From contig NC_057917.1 in NCBI RefSeq assembly GCF_018873765.1, positions 52,879,464-52,943,463 on the forward strand: a DNA stretch of 64,000 nt. The letters are read 5' to 3'. How positions within the stretch are numbered: position 1 is the stretch's first letter; every line of letters begins with the position of its first letter. Shown piece after piece: positions 1 through 13,035 of the stretch. The translations under genes were made by a program, and so were the position numbers. Source of the stretch: Telopea speciosissima. Its lineage: Eukaryota > Streptophyta > Magnoliopsida > Proteales > Proteaceae. The notes beneath the pieces were generated by a model, which was given only the letters and a program-made list of their open reading frames with translations, had not been told where the DNA came from and searched no databases.

Positions 1-1172
1 ACAATGCCTAAGTCTGGTAAAGTACTACTGCAACACCCTAGGTAGCATTCCCGATGTCGGTACCATAAGCGGATGATATACCGATGATGACAAACCTGAG
101 TTATGGTTGGAAGCCTGCAGTACCGGTCTCGTCCAAGAGATATACGAAAACCCCCATAATAACCCTAGCTCCTTCCCGGTCCCGCGAACTCATCGAAGTT
201 CTCCCGAGTTTTGAGAACGGTAATTCCATCACACAGGATATTACCATCGGTTAACAAACACCTTACCCCTTGTTGATAAGGGGGGTAGTACGGGGTACAT
301 TATCCTAGCCAAATGCATCTATTGTATGAAAAGGGTACGCACATGCATAAGCCAGAGGTCGAGTCCATAGTACCGAAAGACGGTCGACCGGCTATCCTCT
401 CGCCTCTCTAGCCTATACAGACACATACAAGTACGAAATGTGATTACCAAAAGCGATCGGCCGGTTACCACCCCGTTTTCACCTAATACAGTAGACAACT
501 GTAACACAATTATAACTACGATAATCCCAAGCCCAGCACCCACCGACACTTGAATCCCTCTTCTGAAGCCCTAGATGTACATGCCATGAGTGAATCCACA
601 TTATGAAAACCCAGGGTCCATCACCAACCGGCACCCAAGTTCTATAACTAAATCCAATACCATCGCACCATAGTGCAATAGAATAAATAATATCACAAGA
701 CAAGAATGTAAAGTCTTATCAACATCTAAACCCGTATATCATCCTACATCTTAATAATAATAATATAATATAGCACACATGCATGAATGGCATTCACAAG
801 ACACGACACATAAATATTCCATAAATTAAACCGTTTGCTTAACTCACTCACCTTGATTCTCGATCAGTCATTAATATCGAGTTCTTCAAATTGGTGATCA
901 ATGCCAAGTTCACTGTTCCACGTACTAATACTCCATCGAGCCGGGTGAGTCAACCTAAATAGGGTGTACAATGTGGGGTGAGGTTAGTGTCTTAGGGCCA
1001 GAAGAGTTGGGCCCGACAAGTTATCACACAAGGCTGAAAATAGGGGACTAGCACATACAACAAGGCTAGGACCGGCAGATGTTATCTGCCTATCCATGTG
1101 TCTGTCCCTCTATAGATTTAGTTTCTCAGGGACCGGCACTTGCATGTGCCTGTCCATGTGCCTATACATGTG

Positions 1173-1402
1173 CCTGTCCCTGCCGGTCTTGCTTTTCATA
1201 CCATTTCGAGAATGGTTTTGGTTGTCCATTGATTTGGGTCAAAATGGGGTATACCTAAGGTCCTTTAGGGCTTATTGGCCATGAGTACCTGTCCCCGCCG
1301 GTCTTGCTTGTCATACCATTTCGAGAATGGTTTTGGTTGTCCATTGATTTGGGTCAAAATGGGGTATACCTAAGGTCCTTTAGGGCTTATTGGCCATGAG
1401 TA
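1173..1402. repeat. 115-bp tandem duplication
   Basis: Two head-to-tail copies, 1173-1287 and 1288-1402, are identical except for two bases near their starts. The near identity suggests a recent duplication within the surrounding repeat-derived DNA. Confidence 0.92.
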
Positions 1403-1935
1403 TTACTCCATCAAAGGTTCTAATGTACATCAACAACTTGGGTCCATGAATCTAGTGATTGAATGAATTCCTTTACTAAGGTACATATAAGGGAGATGCT
1501 CATGGGAGATGAGCATTGGGGTTCACAAGGCTTCAAACCAACATTATTGGACATTGCTAAAGCCACAACCCTATGGTTTGCTATAAGGGTTGGTGAAGGC
1601 CATGAATGGAGGTAAAACCCCAATTTAGGGCCATTAAATGGAGAGGGGTTTAAAGTGAAATAGAAATCATAAGGGTTCATTGGCTCTCATTACTTGAGAA
1701 TGACACTATCCATTCATGGCTTCCTTACTTAGGTAAGTAATGATCCATCAAGGGTAGTTCATCCCCAAAACCCTAGCTAATAGGAATAGATGTAGAGGGA
1801 GAGAGGCTCAATGTGAGGTTAGGTACCCCCACAAGATATAAGGTTAACCATTAATAGCCTTCCAATTGAGTAGATGGAGCACTCAAGGTGTGCTCAACCA
1901 ATTCAAATCCTAGGTAATAGGATTAGGAAAAGAGA

Positions 1936-1940
<5 letters not shown>

Positions 1941-1967
<27 letters not shown>
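1941..1967. repeat. (GA)n microsatellite
   Basis: About 13 GA dinucleotides, next to a long pyrimidine-rich tract at 2010-2098. Confidence 0.9.
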
Positions 1968-1973
<6 letters not shown>

Positions 1974-2847
1974 CTATCCAAGGGTTGATGGTGGTAGCTT
2001 GAGCTCCACCACACTTCTTCCTTCTCCTTCCTTCTTCCTCTTCTTCTTCTTCTTTCTTCTTCTCCTCTTCTCCTTTCTTCTTCTCCTCTCCTCTCCACGA
2101 TTTAGGGTTGTAATGTGAAGTGAATAGTAGTTTTGGGTCTTCAATAACCCATCTAGGCATTAGGTCTTGTTTTGTTAGTCTTAAGTCCTTAGGTCCATTT
2201 ACTTAGGGGCTTGTTTGGTTAGGTGTAAGCCCAAGGTCTAGTTTAAGTCATTGGGCCATTGGATTCCACTTGGGCCCATGGCCCATGGCCTAAGTTCCAG
2301 TTACAATTAGAAAGAGGCTAAGGTCCTAAGCCCAAGCCCATTTTAGTTCTTATGCTTATTAATGGTCATGCATAGGCATGAATTACTCGGATAGTGACTT
2401 ACTCCCAGTCATCGCTAAGTGGATAAGGGCGATTTAGGTGCGGTCCCGCGGATCCCATCATAAGGGAATTCCAAGAATATGCTTTCGTGGATGATTTTTC
2501 CCCCTGTCTCTGACGGTGAATCTTTCCTCGATGACTTCTTCTGTTTCACGGTCGATAGTCTTGTGTGATGGCTTGAGTATTATGACCCACAGTTCACGAG
2601 CGTACACAACTCTCGATTCTACACAAAAGGTTCAAACCAGACCGGTGGTCAGACAGGGTTTTAAATTGGGTTTTGGACATGGATTTAACCTGGGTAGGTT
2701 GTTAAACCAACAACCTTGTAACTACCCATGTGCACATGAGAAGGTTGTTACAACAACCATATTATAACCACCCATGTGCCAACTTGCATCCCAATCATGA
2801 TAATCATATTAACTATTAATTATTCAATATTCATGGGTGGGAAAGGT

Positions 2848-2860
2848 GACTCTGATACCA
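2848..2860 (-). other. Retrotransposon primer-binding site (initiator tRNA-Met type)
   Basis: On the minus strand this reads TGGTATCAGAGTC, the usual Copia primer-binding motif. It lies 3 bases left of the LTR start at 2864, so it belongs to a minus-oriented element whose internal region would be to the left (below 2848). Confidence 0.65.
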
Positions 2861-2863
2861 AAC

Positions 2864-3856
2864 TGTAGGCTAAAACTACAAACCATGGGATCAGGGCAGT
2901 TCACCTAGGCAAACTGATTATAAACCAATTAGGCTTTTACACCCCTGGAAAATCAATATACTGAAAATTAGGGTTTTGCACCCTGGGGCTAATCCATGGG
3001 AAGCCATGGGTGCCCCTTTTTAAATTTTTAGGGTTTTACATGGTTGCCCATGAAACCCTGGTGCACCCTAAATTCATTATTTCATGTTCCCCATAATTAT
3101 GGGATCTGAACAGAAATAAAACAAACATCTCCGTTCCATCACATGGAGGGAGGGATCCATCCCATGCCCGAATGCGCAGCAGAAATAAATCGATTCGGGT
3201 TTCTTTCGCATCCCATGAATATTAAAATTAATAACAATCAAAACAAATTAATAGAATGTTGCTAACTTGGTGAGCCTCAAGTGTTGCTCCTCCAATAAAC
3301 AGTGGTTCTTCCTTCAAGAAGCACTCCAAGCAAACAGATCTGAACCTCCAATGGTGCTACCAAGGTTCTCCAAGCCAATCCGAAGGTATCTCCAACCAGA
3401 CCTGGGTTTCTAAAACCCTAGCTCTCAAAACTAGAGAGCAAGAAGAAGAGATCACAAGAGAGAGAGAGGGAGAGCCAAAACCGTGGGAGGGGGTGGCTAT
3501 GAAAAACATGGAAGCCTTGCTACCCCTCCTGCGTTTTGGCTTCTATTTATAGATGGATTTCCAAAACCCTGATGGGAAGAATCCCTAAGAAAGTCTGACA
3601 CTCTCTCTCCTGATTGGCTTTATCTGTTTATTTGAGATAGGCTTTATCTGTTTATCTCAGATAAGCTTTATCTGTTTATCTCAGAGTCATTTATTTGGTG
3701 AAGAAACATAATCTAATAAAGAAAGTATTAATTAGTTACTTTATTTAATATTTATAGATAATTACAATTAACACCATATCCAATAATTAAATAAAGAACC
3801 AATTAAAATAGAAAATTTCAAATAACTCCCTATATGATAACAATTTATCATATACA
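2864..3856 (-). mobile_element. Copia-type LTR, minus orientation
   Basis: A 993-bp segment starts TGTAGG and ends TATACA. On the minus strand a TATA-box-like CTATAAATAG lies at about 3543-3552, as expected of an LTR promoter. A primer-binding site touches its left side, and a polypurine-tract-like sequence (GTGGGGGGGT on the minus strand) touches its right side at 3857-3866. An LTR with PBS on one side and PPT on the other sits between two internal regions, not at the end of a simple element. I see no target duplication. Boundaries rest on the TG...CA ends and these motifs. Confidence 0.55.
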
Positions 3857-3866
3857 ACCCCCCCAC

Positions 3867-4760
3867 TAAGAAACACCATCATTATGGAATCTAGAGCATG
3901 TACACATGTACTGCCAAACCCCAATCCATAGTACATGTCCATATAAGAGCGTCTGTGCATCTGATCGGGTCTCGCAAAACTCGATAAAACACTTTGTTCA
4001 AATAATTATAAATAATCTATTATTTTATGTAAAATAGATTTTTGCAAAACCATTTTCAAAATGGCACTGGATTCAGATTCCGATCCGACCATACATAGAC
4101 AATCTCTATCTTGGTGTTCCCCAATTGGGTAGTGGTAACCATGTTAAGTAACTCCTTCACTCACAAAGCGTTCATGCATTCCCAGAACACCGGCTTTGAC
4201 TCACTTGAGTCTCAGTCATAGATGAACCAAAGAATGCGGTCACACTTTGCAGTGACAGGGTTCCCTCAGGCAAAAGGGTGTCGGTGACACATGTCTATCC
4301 CTTCCTACATCTGGCAGTAATACATGAGGGAATCGACAAAGCAGATTCTTCGCCAATACATACATCAACATGTGAGTACTCGCATTCGTACCCTGACATC
4401 ACATGTCTAGGCATACCCAATGCGACGATCATATGATGAGGGTGCTCAGCCCAAACCCTAGTCGTGACTACTATTTTAAGTATAATTTACGAACACATAA
4501 TGCTCAAAAAGTTTATATCGCATGTGATAATATTAAACTAAAATGTATAAAAGTTCAATATAAAAGTAAACTGGGTTGAACCGGACCGAATCGGATTTGA
4601 TGGACACACATATCCAACACGAATAACATCAAAATCAGACAAGGCAAAAGGCTCAAGTTCCCTCCAAAGAAGTCAGTAGGCCGGAGGGACCAGGTTAGCT
4701 GGGGTAGTGGGTATCTCGGGTCCAGAAGAAGGGTGGCTACTAGAATAACCATTTTATTAA
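3867..4760. repeat. Retrotransposon internal-like, non-coding
   Basis: This follows the PPT-like sequence directly and contains no open frame I can assign. It is probably a decayed 3' internal part of a minus-oriented Copia element. I see no matching second LTR further right. Confidence 0.35.
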
Positions 4761-5293
4761 ATATGCATCTTTGGATCTTTCCAAAAATAGAAACCCACTA
4801 ATTACTTTTTTTTTTTTTTTTTTTTGGGGTAATGGCCACTATTACTTTTTGTCTTTTACGAAGAAGGGACAAAATCTTTTTGCATTAAAAACTCTTCTCT
4901 CTTTAAAAGACAATAAATAGAATATGGATTCACAAATTTTCGTAAAAGACTTATTTTATGATGACAACTTTTGTCAAAAGCACTAAGTGAATAGAAAAAG
5001 TCTTTTTTAATGGGGGACTATTCTGTTCACAAAGACGACCTTTTGAGCGCCACCATCGATGAACTCACCCAAAGCTTGTGCGACCCCTTTCATATTTTTT
5101 TTTCTTCTAATTTTTGGTGCGTGACTTGCTTGGCCATGGATTTCCATGATCAAATTTTTTTTTAATTATATTGAGGGAGAAAAAATGTTAACTGGTGCCG
5201 CGTGTGGATGTGTACCGGTGTGCACCATTGTTAGTTTGGAAAAGATAATAATACAAGAAATTTTTTATAGAATAATAATATAGGAACGGATAC

Positions 5294-7366
5294 CATAGTT
5301 AGTAAGTTCGGGTACGGCAATAATATGGGAAGACAATAACATGGTTTCAAAAAATTTGGTGCAATAAAACATGTACGGCAATGATATGGTACGTGTTTAA
5401 TACGTATTTTAATACGGTTGCTCTGTAAAAATCCAGCAGCAAAAATACGGGTTTATATATCCAACTAAAAATCAAGGAGCAAACTGATTTGTTTGCAACT
5501 AAATTTGCTACTAAATTCTAATCTCTCATGCCTTCATGAACACTTAAAACCAATATGACTTTTCAATTTGAAATCATTTCTCATTCTTTTGGATCTCTAC
5601 ATCTAATATTAATTAAGTTTAATTGTGTCTATCAAAACAAATGTTGATAGGTTATCCATCAAACACAATCTTTCATACCAAATAATAACATGTATTAGTC
5701 AAAATAATAATAATAAGTAAACAACCATTTAACAAATCAAAATATCATTATTGAAATTATCTCATCAAACAAGAAAATCTACAAAACATTATCTATAACA
5801 AGATATCATCATTGAAATTATCCCAGGTTTGGATGTTTTCTCACCGGTTTTTGGGTTTTTAGGTTTTAGATTTTTATTTTATTTTATTAAAACTCAGAAA
5901 TCTGTATTAATCTACGATGTTTCCTCAAAGTCGCATATAGAATTGGAATACTTGATAAAATACAGTAACAGTCGGCTTATTGATTCATACAATCAGATAC
6001 GCGTATTAATACGACAATTAATACACGGAATTACTAACTATGACGGGTATGTACAACAATCAAACAGACTGTACAACAATAACACTTTTCAAAAAATTCG
6101 GTGCAATAAAATGTGTAAAACAATGATATGATATGTGTTTAATACAGTTGTATGTAAAAATCCGGGAGCAAAAATACAAGCATATATTCATTGTGCAACA
6201 GACATGTACATATAATAAACACAATAATAGTATTTACTGATGTGCCTAAACATATAGTTTGATTGGTTACCAAGCCTAGATTGGGTTCATTCTTCATTGT
6301 AGAGCTTAGAATGGCCAATCAAAAGGGATGATTGAAAGGAATTAGATATACTACCACATTACAATCTTAATGAATATTACTCAGATCCCTGTTAAAGTCC
6401 AATAATAATAGCTGAAATGAAAGAATAACCAACAGAAAACCAGAGAATTTCTAAAACTGAGATACTTTAGTAAAGCTCATGTTTTCCTTTATGGATCTAA
6501 TGTTATTTATATAGACCCATTAAATAAGGCCAATGTATGAGTTCTCCCACTAGAATACCAGAGAATTTCTAAAATTGAGATACTTATTAGTAGACTTTCA
6601 GAATATAAGATCATTCTTATTTTTTTGATGAAAGTGTAATCACACAAACCACACACCAATCCCAAAGGTCAAATTAGTAGCTAGAAGTTCCACAGTTAAT
6701 TAAAAAAATCTCAATCTCATTTGTTTTTGTATCACATTCGAATCAGTGGAGGGGAAAGGGTTTCAGGAAAATACCTTAAGCTACTGCAATCTGCAATCGC
6801 CGGCCTGAAGAACCACAGTTGCCAGAAGAAGAAGAGATGGAAAAGAATGGAGAAGAACCACAGATGCTGGGCTTTGGTATCCACGAGAAAGTGTTTGGAA
6901 CCAAGAGTTAATTAAAAAATCTATCATTTTTTTTGTACCACAGTCGAATCTGGCAAGGGTGTCCGCATTCAAGAATCAGGGGAGGGAAAGAGGTTTAAGC
7001 AAATACCTTAAGTTGTTGCAATCGCCAACCTGAAGAACCACAATCACCAGAAGAAGAAGAATGGAGAAGATGAAGAACCACAGCTGCTGCTAGGGTTTGG
7101 TATCCGCGAGAGAGGGACCGGTTTGGTAAGATGAAGAACCACATTCGCTAGATTAGTTTTAGAATTTAGACTTTATTTATATTTTTTTAAATTAAATGTA
7201 TTATATAGGTAATATACGCGTTTTATACGTGTATAATATTTCTACCCGTAAGGCGGCTTATTTATCCGAAGCCGACAACTTATACGCAATAGGTCGAGTT
7301 TTTGAATTAAACGTTCGGATTCGCTTATTATATGCGTATAATATGCAGATTTACTAACTATGGCGC
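5294..7366. mobile_element. hAT-like element, long family member
   Basis: The left end (CATAGTTAGTAAGTTCGGG) and right end (TTTACTAACTATG) form a terminal inverted repeat. The interior shares stretches such as 'aaaaaatttggtgcaataaaa' with the element at 23923-24914, which has a clean 8-bp target duplication. The right-hand parts also match, with repeated 'cgtataatat' motifs before the end. A second terminus-like sequence at about 6031-6042, followed by another copy of the left-end interior, suggests a nested or rearranged copy. I could not find a target duplication here. No transposase is visible. Confidence 0.5.
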
Positions 7367-8012
7367 CCACACAGCCTGGTGCGAAAAGACCGCCACACCC
7401 CCTGGAAAGGTCGAAAGGTCCAGAGGTGCGGCAATCTTTTTGCTTTGGACTGTGTCTGGGCGTAGGTATATGTCCACACAACACCGGTTAGCGTTCCTTT
7501 TCCATTATATTAATTATAATAATTAAAAAAAAAACAACTCAGCCTTATCCCAACTAAATAAGATTAGCTATATTGATCCAAAAAAGACAACAAATAAAGA
7601 AAAAAAAAATACTAAAATGAAAACATCACAACAACAAACAATTCAACATTACAATAGTAACAACAACATAACCTTATTCCCAGTAAATGGGGTCAGTTAC
7701 ATGGATCCTTGCTCTCTACTCGTTCTATTCGAAGCAAGGTTCTAAAACTCGGGTTTCGACTAGGTTTTGATCAGCCAAAAATCGAGTTTGTCTCGATTTT
7801 GACGCTATCTCGGTCGAAACTTGGGACTTTCTCCAGACTAACTCAAACCTTGGTTTTGAGGCCCAGAAGTTATTTTTTTGCCCTGATTCTTGTTGTGTTG
7901 CCTATTTTTGACATTTTAAATCCAATCCATGCATTAGTTTCACATAGAGAACACTAAAAATATTATTTATGGTTTTGATCCAAGTTTGATACTGTATATT
8001 GTTCTTGGACAT

Positions 8013-8180
8013 GGTATCAAATAATGTTTGACCGGAACATAACTCCTTTAATATAAATGAGATTTAAGCAATCTTGAATTTGTTAAAAAGCTTTGTTTTG
8101 ATAGCTTTCCAACAAGTCCAAGATTGTTTAAATCTGATTTATATTGAAGGAGTTATATACCAATCAAACTTAATTTGGTG
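8013..8180. repeat. Foldback (inverted repeat with about 70-bp arms)
   Basis: The arms at about 8013-8083 and 8111-8180 are imperfect reverse complements; the core 'taactccttTaatataaat' pairs with 'atttatattgaaggagtta'. The loop is about 27 bases. It could be a MITE or a hairpin-RNA source. Confidence 0.65.
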
Positions 8181-8839
8181 TGTATGAATGCTGTCAAAAT
8201 TGCTCTGAATGAAAATATTATTTTGGATATCAAAACAAATGAATATTTTACCGCACTTTTGGCTTTTAGCAATGTTTTACCATACTAAGATTTATGGAAT
8301 TTTTAGCATTGAGAAAAACCCCAACATTAGAAAGTTGAAAATTGCACCTACCGTTGAAAATCCAGTTTTTTTTCTGGAATTGGGGGTTAACTTGTTTTCC
8401 TTTTGGAATTTGATTTTTTAAATATTTTTATTGGATTCAAATAGGGGGTATTTGCTATTTATGAATAATATCTTAAGTAAATGAAATACAAAAACATTTA
8501 GACAAAACTAAGTGTCTGTCCTGGTTTCTGGCCGTTTCTGGCATAAATACCTGTATATCCTAGTTTCGAGCCAAGTTTCCCTTAGTTTCGATGGGCATAT
8601 GTGTCGAAACCAATCGAAACCTGGTCAAATCTAGGGATTATATAAAATCCCCCTTCAACTCGTTTCAGAAACCTGCGAAACCGAGTTAACTTGGTGGTTT
8701 CGACAGGTTTCGATCGAGTTTTTCTTCCATGATTCGAAGTCATTTTCAAAGTCTTACAGGGTACGAGACCTAGGCTATGCATGTATTTCCTCATGCATAA
8801 CCAAAACAATCAATCAAAAAAAAAAAAGAGATTGCCATT

Positions 8840-9372
8840 GAGGATTGCACTATGAAGAACACGATTGTGAAATTAAGGGTTCTCAAATCGAAACTTTAGA
8901 CTATAGAGAGGGTGGCTTTAATCTGATACAAAGAATCGATCCTCGCGTAGTATATATAGGGTATTTGAACAAATATCTCAATATGGGTTTAGGATTGCCT
9001 CTTGAGTGTCATAAGCGAAGCACCTCTAATGGTTCACAACACTTAAATGCCGAACCCGTAAAGATAGGAATCAATTTTCACTCAACGCTTTGATGAAAAA
9101 GAACGCAATGAAATCCTTCCTCTAACAATGACAATCACCAATTCTTGGAGAGAGAGAGAATTGCACAACTTTTCTCCACTTTAAAGCTATATTTATAGTC
9201 AAACACCAATTCCTTTTCTTATTAGTTTTGCTAGTGACAAGTGATGTGATCCTATTGGGTCTTACACCAAGGTCGCCTATATTGAGAATTGAGTCATCCC
9301 CAGTTGACTAATTAAATTAATTGCACACAAGTGCACCTTATTTTTTTGTAACAACCATAAAACTCATAGTTG

Positions 9373-9406
<34 letters not shown>

Positions 9407-9436
9407 AGGACGTGTAGGTTCCTGCACTTTACAACA
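8840..9436 (-). repeat. Possible decayed Copia-type LTR
   Basis: On the minus strand there is a TATA-like CTATAAATATAG at about 9188-9199, and the right side ends TTTACAACA followed by sequence like a PPT junction. No partner LTR or target duplication was found. The segment contains a long A run at 9375-9404. Confidence 0.3.
9375..9404. repeat. Poly(A) run
   Basis: Thirty uninterrupted A residues; possibly the tail of a retroposed element, but no body could be assigned. Confidence 0.85.
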
Positions 9437-10132
9437 TCTCACAATGGACCTTGGGGCACGAAATTAAATCGCTATTACTACCCTTGTCCATTGAACAATT
9501 AGCATAAAGCATTCTAACCATTGATTGGATAACAAAACAACATGATTAAACATTTATAAAATAATTATTAAATAATAATAGTTTTATAAATTTTTTTTTG
9601 TAAACACTTTACAAACCTCCTAACTCAGAATTTTTGTCCAATCAAGTTTAGGATTCTCTCTCGAGATATTCTTCCTACATGGGAAGTGGATTCTTTATTA
9701 AACGTCACTTTCATTCACAAGCTGGCATAATAGACCCAATATATTGATGTATAATCAATCATATGTATGCATCAACCTTATGTACACTAAAATATACCAT
9801 GTTGGTTTGCAATGATAAAGATCTCTGAGGTCTGGGGACCACATAACTATCATGAGAATCCATGTACACTAAACATCTAACAATAGATCATGTTGGGTTC
9901 TTGAATAATCAAGTCCGATACACAAATTATGTCCACCCACATCTGTGTCTGGAATTTTCTTTCCCACACACAATGCAACAACCATGTAAACGGAGAACCC
10001 AATTCTGTCTCTAGTTGCAAACACTTTGAGGTCATACCTCAGGACACATAATCACCCTTATAAAAGTAAATGTGTATTAATTAAAATAAATAATTTATTT
10101 GGATTTGATGAGCACTATATCCAACATAGGGG

Positions 10133-10133
10133 G

Positions 10134-10161
<28 letters not shown>
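10133..10161. repeat. (GA)n microsatellite upstream of cassette 1
   Basis: A GA tract about 370 bp upstream of the first ectodomain ATG. GA tracts are common near plant promoters; no function is shown here. Confidence 0.85.
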
Positions 10162-10165
<4 letters not shown>

Positions 10166-10527
10166 CTTACTTGACTACTCACCGAAGATGATATCCGATA
10201 GTTGAACAATTTACAAACATAACCTACAATTGAATTGTTTGTGCTTTTCTTTAATTTCTTTCTCACATGTATCTCTAGACCATGTAAAGAAAACTGACGT
10301 TTTGGATTATTATCCTCTCTAACTTTTAAAGTTTGATAATGTACCAGTGTTAGATGGAGATGCTGACACATGGCAGCTCGAACATCCAACGGTCCAAACT
10401 CAACATAAATTACTTTTATAACACGTACAGGAGGGAGACAGCTCCATTTAAAGTTAAAGTTTGGTTGCTCAGTCAATCCGTCTCTCATCCTTCATTCCCT
10501 CTGCCATACGTTCTCCTCCCGCGCGTC

Positions 10528-11377
10528 ATGCCTCAACAACTACTTCTCCACCGTCCTCCCGCTCTGCTCTCTCTCGTCCTTTTTATGTTATTATTGATGA
10601 TGAATAAATCCGATAGCGTTTCCCTGAACATATCCTCCAGTCTCTGCAACTCTTCGTTTGATTGCGGCAACGACATTATCATAAGGTACCCTTTCTGGCA
10701 CATCGACCATACGACAATTTCCTCCTCCGTCGTCTACTGCGGTTACCCTGGCTTTGGTATCTCCTGCTTCGACGACAACGAACCACCCGTTCTTCGCCTC
10801 CCAACTGATGCCTACTACGTAAAGGGTATCAACTATTCCTCCCACACCCTCACCCTCGTCGACACCGATTTCTCCATTCTTCAAACACCATCATGTCTCA
10901 ACCCAACTTGCAACGTTTCTCTCTCATACTTTCCCAACGTAACCTACACTCCTTCGGATCGCAACCTCATTTTCTTATTCAACTGCAACTCCGCATCCTT
11001 CTTTCCTACACACTTACAAGGGCAACACGTGTCTCCCATCTCCTGTCTCTCCAACAATCCCACCAACATGTCTTACGTTTTAACGGAGGCAGAGTTTCTG
11101 AAACTGCAAGGGTGGTTCGATTGGAATCTCCATTGTGAGTTCAACGTGGTGATTCCGGTCAGTTGGTCAGCTAATCTGACGGATCTGAGCACTGGTTATG
11201 CAGAGGCGTTACGTTCTGGGTTCGAGTTGAATTGGGGAAGATTCAGACACTGTGTTGAGTGCGAGGATTCCGGTGGGCGTTGTGGGTACAATCTCACTAG
11301 TACAAACACGGAGATGGAGCTCCTCTGTTTTTGCTCCGATGGAGTTCGCGTGGGTTCCACCTCCACTTGCCACCCCG
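10528..11377 (+). CDS. LRK10L/WAK-like ectodomain exon, cassette 1
   Basis: Encodes 283 residues plus one base of a shared codon. Residues 1-30 form a hydrophobic signal peptide. A GUB_WAK_bind domain follows, with a 'DCG' motif, 'RYPFW' and 'YCGYPGFGISC'. A WAK_assoc-type C-terminal part contains the Cys cluster 'CVECEDSGGRCG' and 'LCFC'. Many N-x-S/T sites fit an extracellular glycoprotein. The frame is open upstream to 10354, but the Met at 10528 is chosen because it aligns with the start of cassette 2 and puts the signal peptide at the N terminus. The exon ends in phase 1 at CCCCG|GTACGT. No transmembrane or kinase exon lies before cassette 2, so the nearest in-frame partner is the acceptor at 30499 (intron about 19.1 kb). 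Read-through would add about 24 residues and stop at 11452. It could instead be an orphan truncated paralogue. Confidence 0.75.
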
Positions 11378-11872
11378 GTACGTTTCCTACCACCCCTTGT
11401 TTCTCTATGATACAAATACCATACAAACCTTCTCTGTTCTCTGTTAGAACTTAGTATAGAGTGGGGATCCTTCTCCTCCGGCCCATATGAAATGATCAAT
11501 CCCCCTTGTTTTTGCTCCCCGCGCCACGGCTGGAGGGGAGACGGGTCCGATCTTTGCTCGGAGAACCAAATTGGGGGATCTTTGCCAATTTGATTCTCCT
11601 CCACATGATAGAAGCTGGAAAATCCAATCCAACAAAAACAGGGGACCCACAATCTATCTCTATATCTTACCTCCCCCGTATAAACACATTTGGATAACCC
11701 TGCCGGCTGCTCCAACTATTTAGTTTTTTTTTTCTTTTCGTCTTTTTTTTAAAGCTATAGTAGACTTTATTTATTTATTTGGATATAACCAATTTACTAT
11801 ATTATTAATAAAAAAACATTTGGTCAACGTCACCACCCTCACGAGTATGTCTCTAACTCAAAATCATTCTTG

Positions 11873-11990
11873 TTTTTTGTGGGGGTGGTGAGGGAACTTA
11901 GACCAGATGAGGAATAAGGGGTCTCGAACTAGAAACCTTCTAGGGGCTAGGCTCTACTGTACTAATCTCAAGCTACCGCTAATCTCTCAA
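11873..11990 (-). mobile_element. tRNA-derived SINE fragment
   Basis: The minus strand has an A-box-like TAGCGGTAGCTTGAG and, about 40 bases later, a B-box-like AGTTCGAGACC, in the order and spacing of a pol III promoter. A T-rich stretch lies just beyond the element on the plus strand's left side. The fragment lies in the DNA downstream of cassette 1. Confidence 0.4.
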
Positions 11991-11999
11991 CTGAACTCA

Positions 12000-12870
12000 A
12001 ATTCATTCTATATTTATCTGTAAAATTTCATTTTTATTTTTCTTTTAATGCATAACAAAAATTTTAATTAAGCAAAACAATGAAAAATATCCAAAGTGGC
12101 ATTTGTTTTTTTTTGTTTTTTCGGTCTTGCATGTACTACAAGATCATAAGCTGGAGCTATTAAGTATCTATCCTAGTTAATTACATGTATATTATAGAGA
12201 AATTGTTCTGACTAGTTTTAATGTCCCACATAATAATAAAGATTTCCCAAGGCTACTTACCATTGAGTATCTTGTTTAATCTATTGCACCAAATCTGTAC
12301 AATCAGTCCAAATGAAAACATCTTCTAATTTGTAATCTCCTAATCTTTGCAATCCTTGTGAGAGCCCCTTTGCTTATGCTCCTTGTGTTATCCCTGCATA
12401 ACCAAAATCTGAATATGCAGAGATTAATTTTTTATTGTGATAAATCACAAAAATCCAGCTTGCCTCCTTTGGATCTTTAATAGAACTTCCATCACAGATT
12501 AGTAAAATTGCATTAGAGGGGGGGAGAGAGATTGGGATCGATCAGTGTCATTAGTGCTAAAAGAAGAGGGTACTAGTTGCAAACCAGAAATCCTTATTTT
12601 TATGTTATGAAGCAATCTAGTTGTTGGATTAGGTTTGGAATTGCAAAATAAGATGGAGTTTCTCATGTTCCAGATAAAATAATAAGTAATAGAGAAAATG
12701 AAAAGAAAAAAAATTCTTATCCATAATCAAAGAAGATAAGACAAAAATAAAAGATTAAAAAGACAAGAATTAATTTGGAGGAACTCAGTCTGTAGGCGTA
12801 GTAACCCCGCTGCCCAGATGTGTTTGTAGAATGAGCAGGAAAGGAATAGATGTCAAGGGGTTTCAGAGTT
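12000..12870. other. AT-rich intergenic or intronic DNA, nothing recognised
   Basis: I see no gene, RNA or clear element here. If cassette 1 is spliced to the kinase module this lies in its first intron. Confidence 0.5.
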
Positions 12871-12878
12871 TTCACTAC

Positions 12879-13035
12879 AAAAAAACACAGTTAACATCAA
12901 TAGGAATAAGTCTATTAAGTTTAATTCGCGTTGGGATACATTCATTGAGGAGCTTCCAATAGAAAAGATGGAACTTTGGATGAAGTTTTACCTTCCAGAA
13001 AAGGTTCCAAAGGAGGGGAGAGGGAGGAAAGAGGG
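12879..13035 (-). pseudogene. LINE reverse-transcriptase zinc-binding domain fragment
   Basis: On the minus strand the translation contains 'LFWKVKLHPKFHLFYWKLL' followed by 'PTRIKLNRL', the pattern of the zf-RVT domain at the C-terminal end of plant LINE reverse transcriptases (W-K-x-K-x-P-K-x-x-F-x-W-K-L-L...P-T-R). Only about 50 residues are recognisable, with no adjoining reverse-transcriptase core. It is a dead fragment inside duplication unit 1, absent from unit 2, so probably inserted after the duplication. Confidence 0.55.

Larger units (their letters stand above)
1..2480. repeat. LTR-retrotransposon-derived region, cut by window start
   Basis: No coding sequence is recognisable. Parts resemble the solo LTR at 46337-49254: a 'cttgttgataagg' block near 270 followed by 'atcctagcc', and a pyrimidine-rich tract ending in 'ctccacgatttagg' near 2095 that matches 48565-48580. 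This suggests a long LTR of the same broad family. The left end is outside the window and the right boundary is not defined. Confidence 0.4.

Noticed and set aside
10081..10488. 135-residue minus-strand open frame upstream of cassette 1
   Set aside because: Its C-terminal third is the translation of a GA repeat and the rest has no family features.
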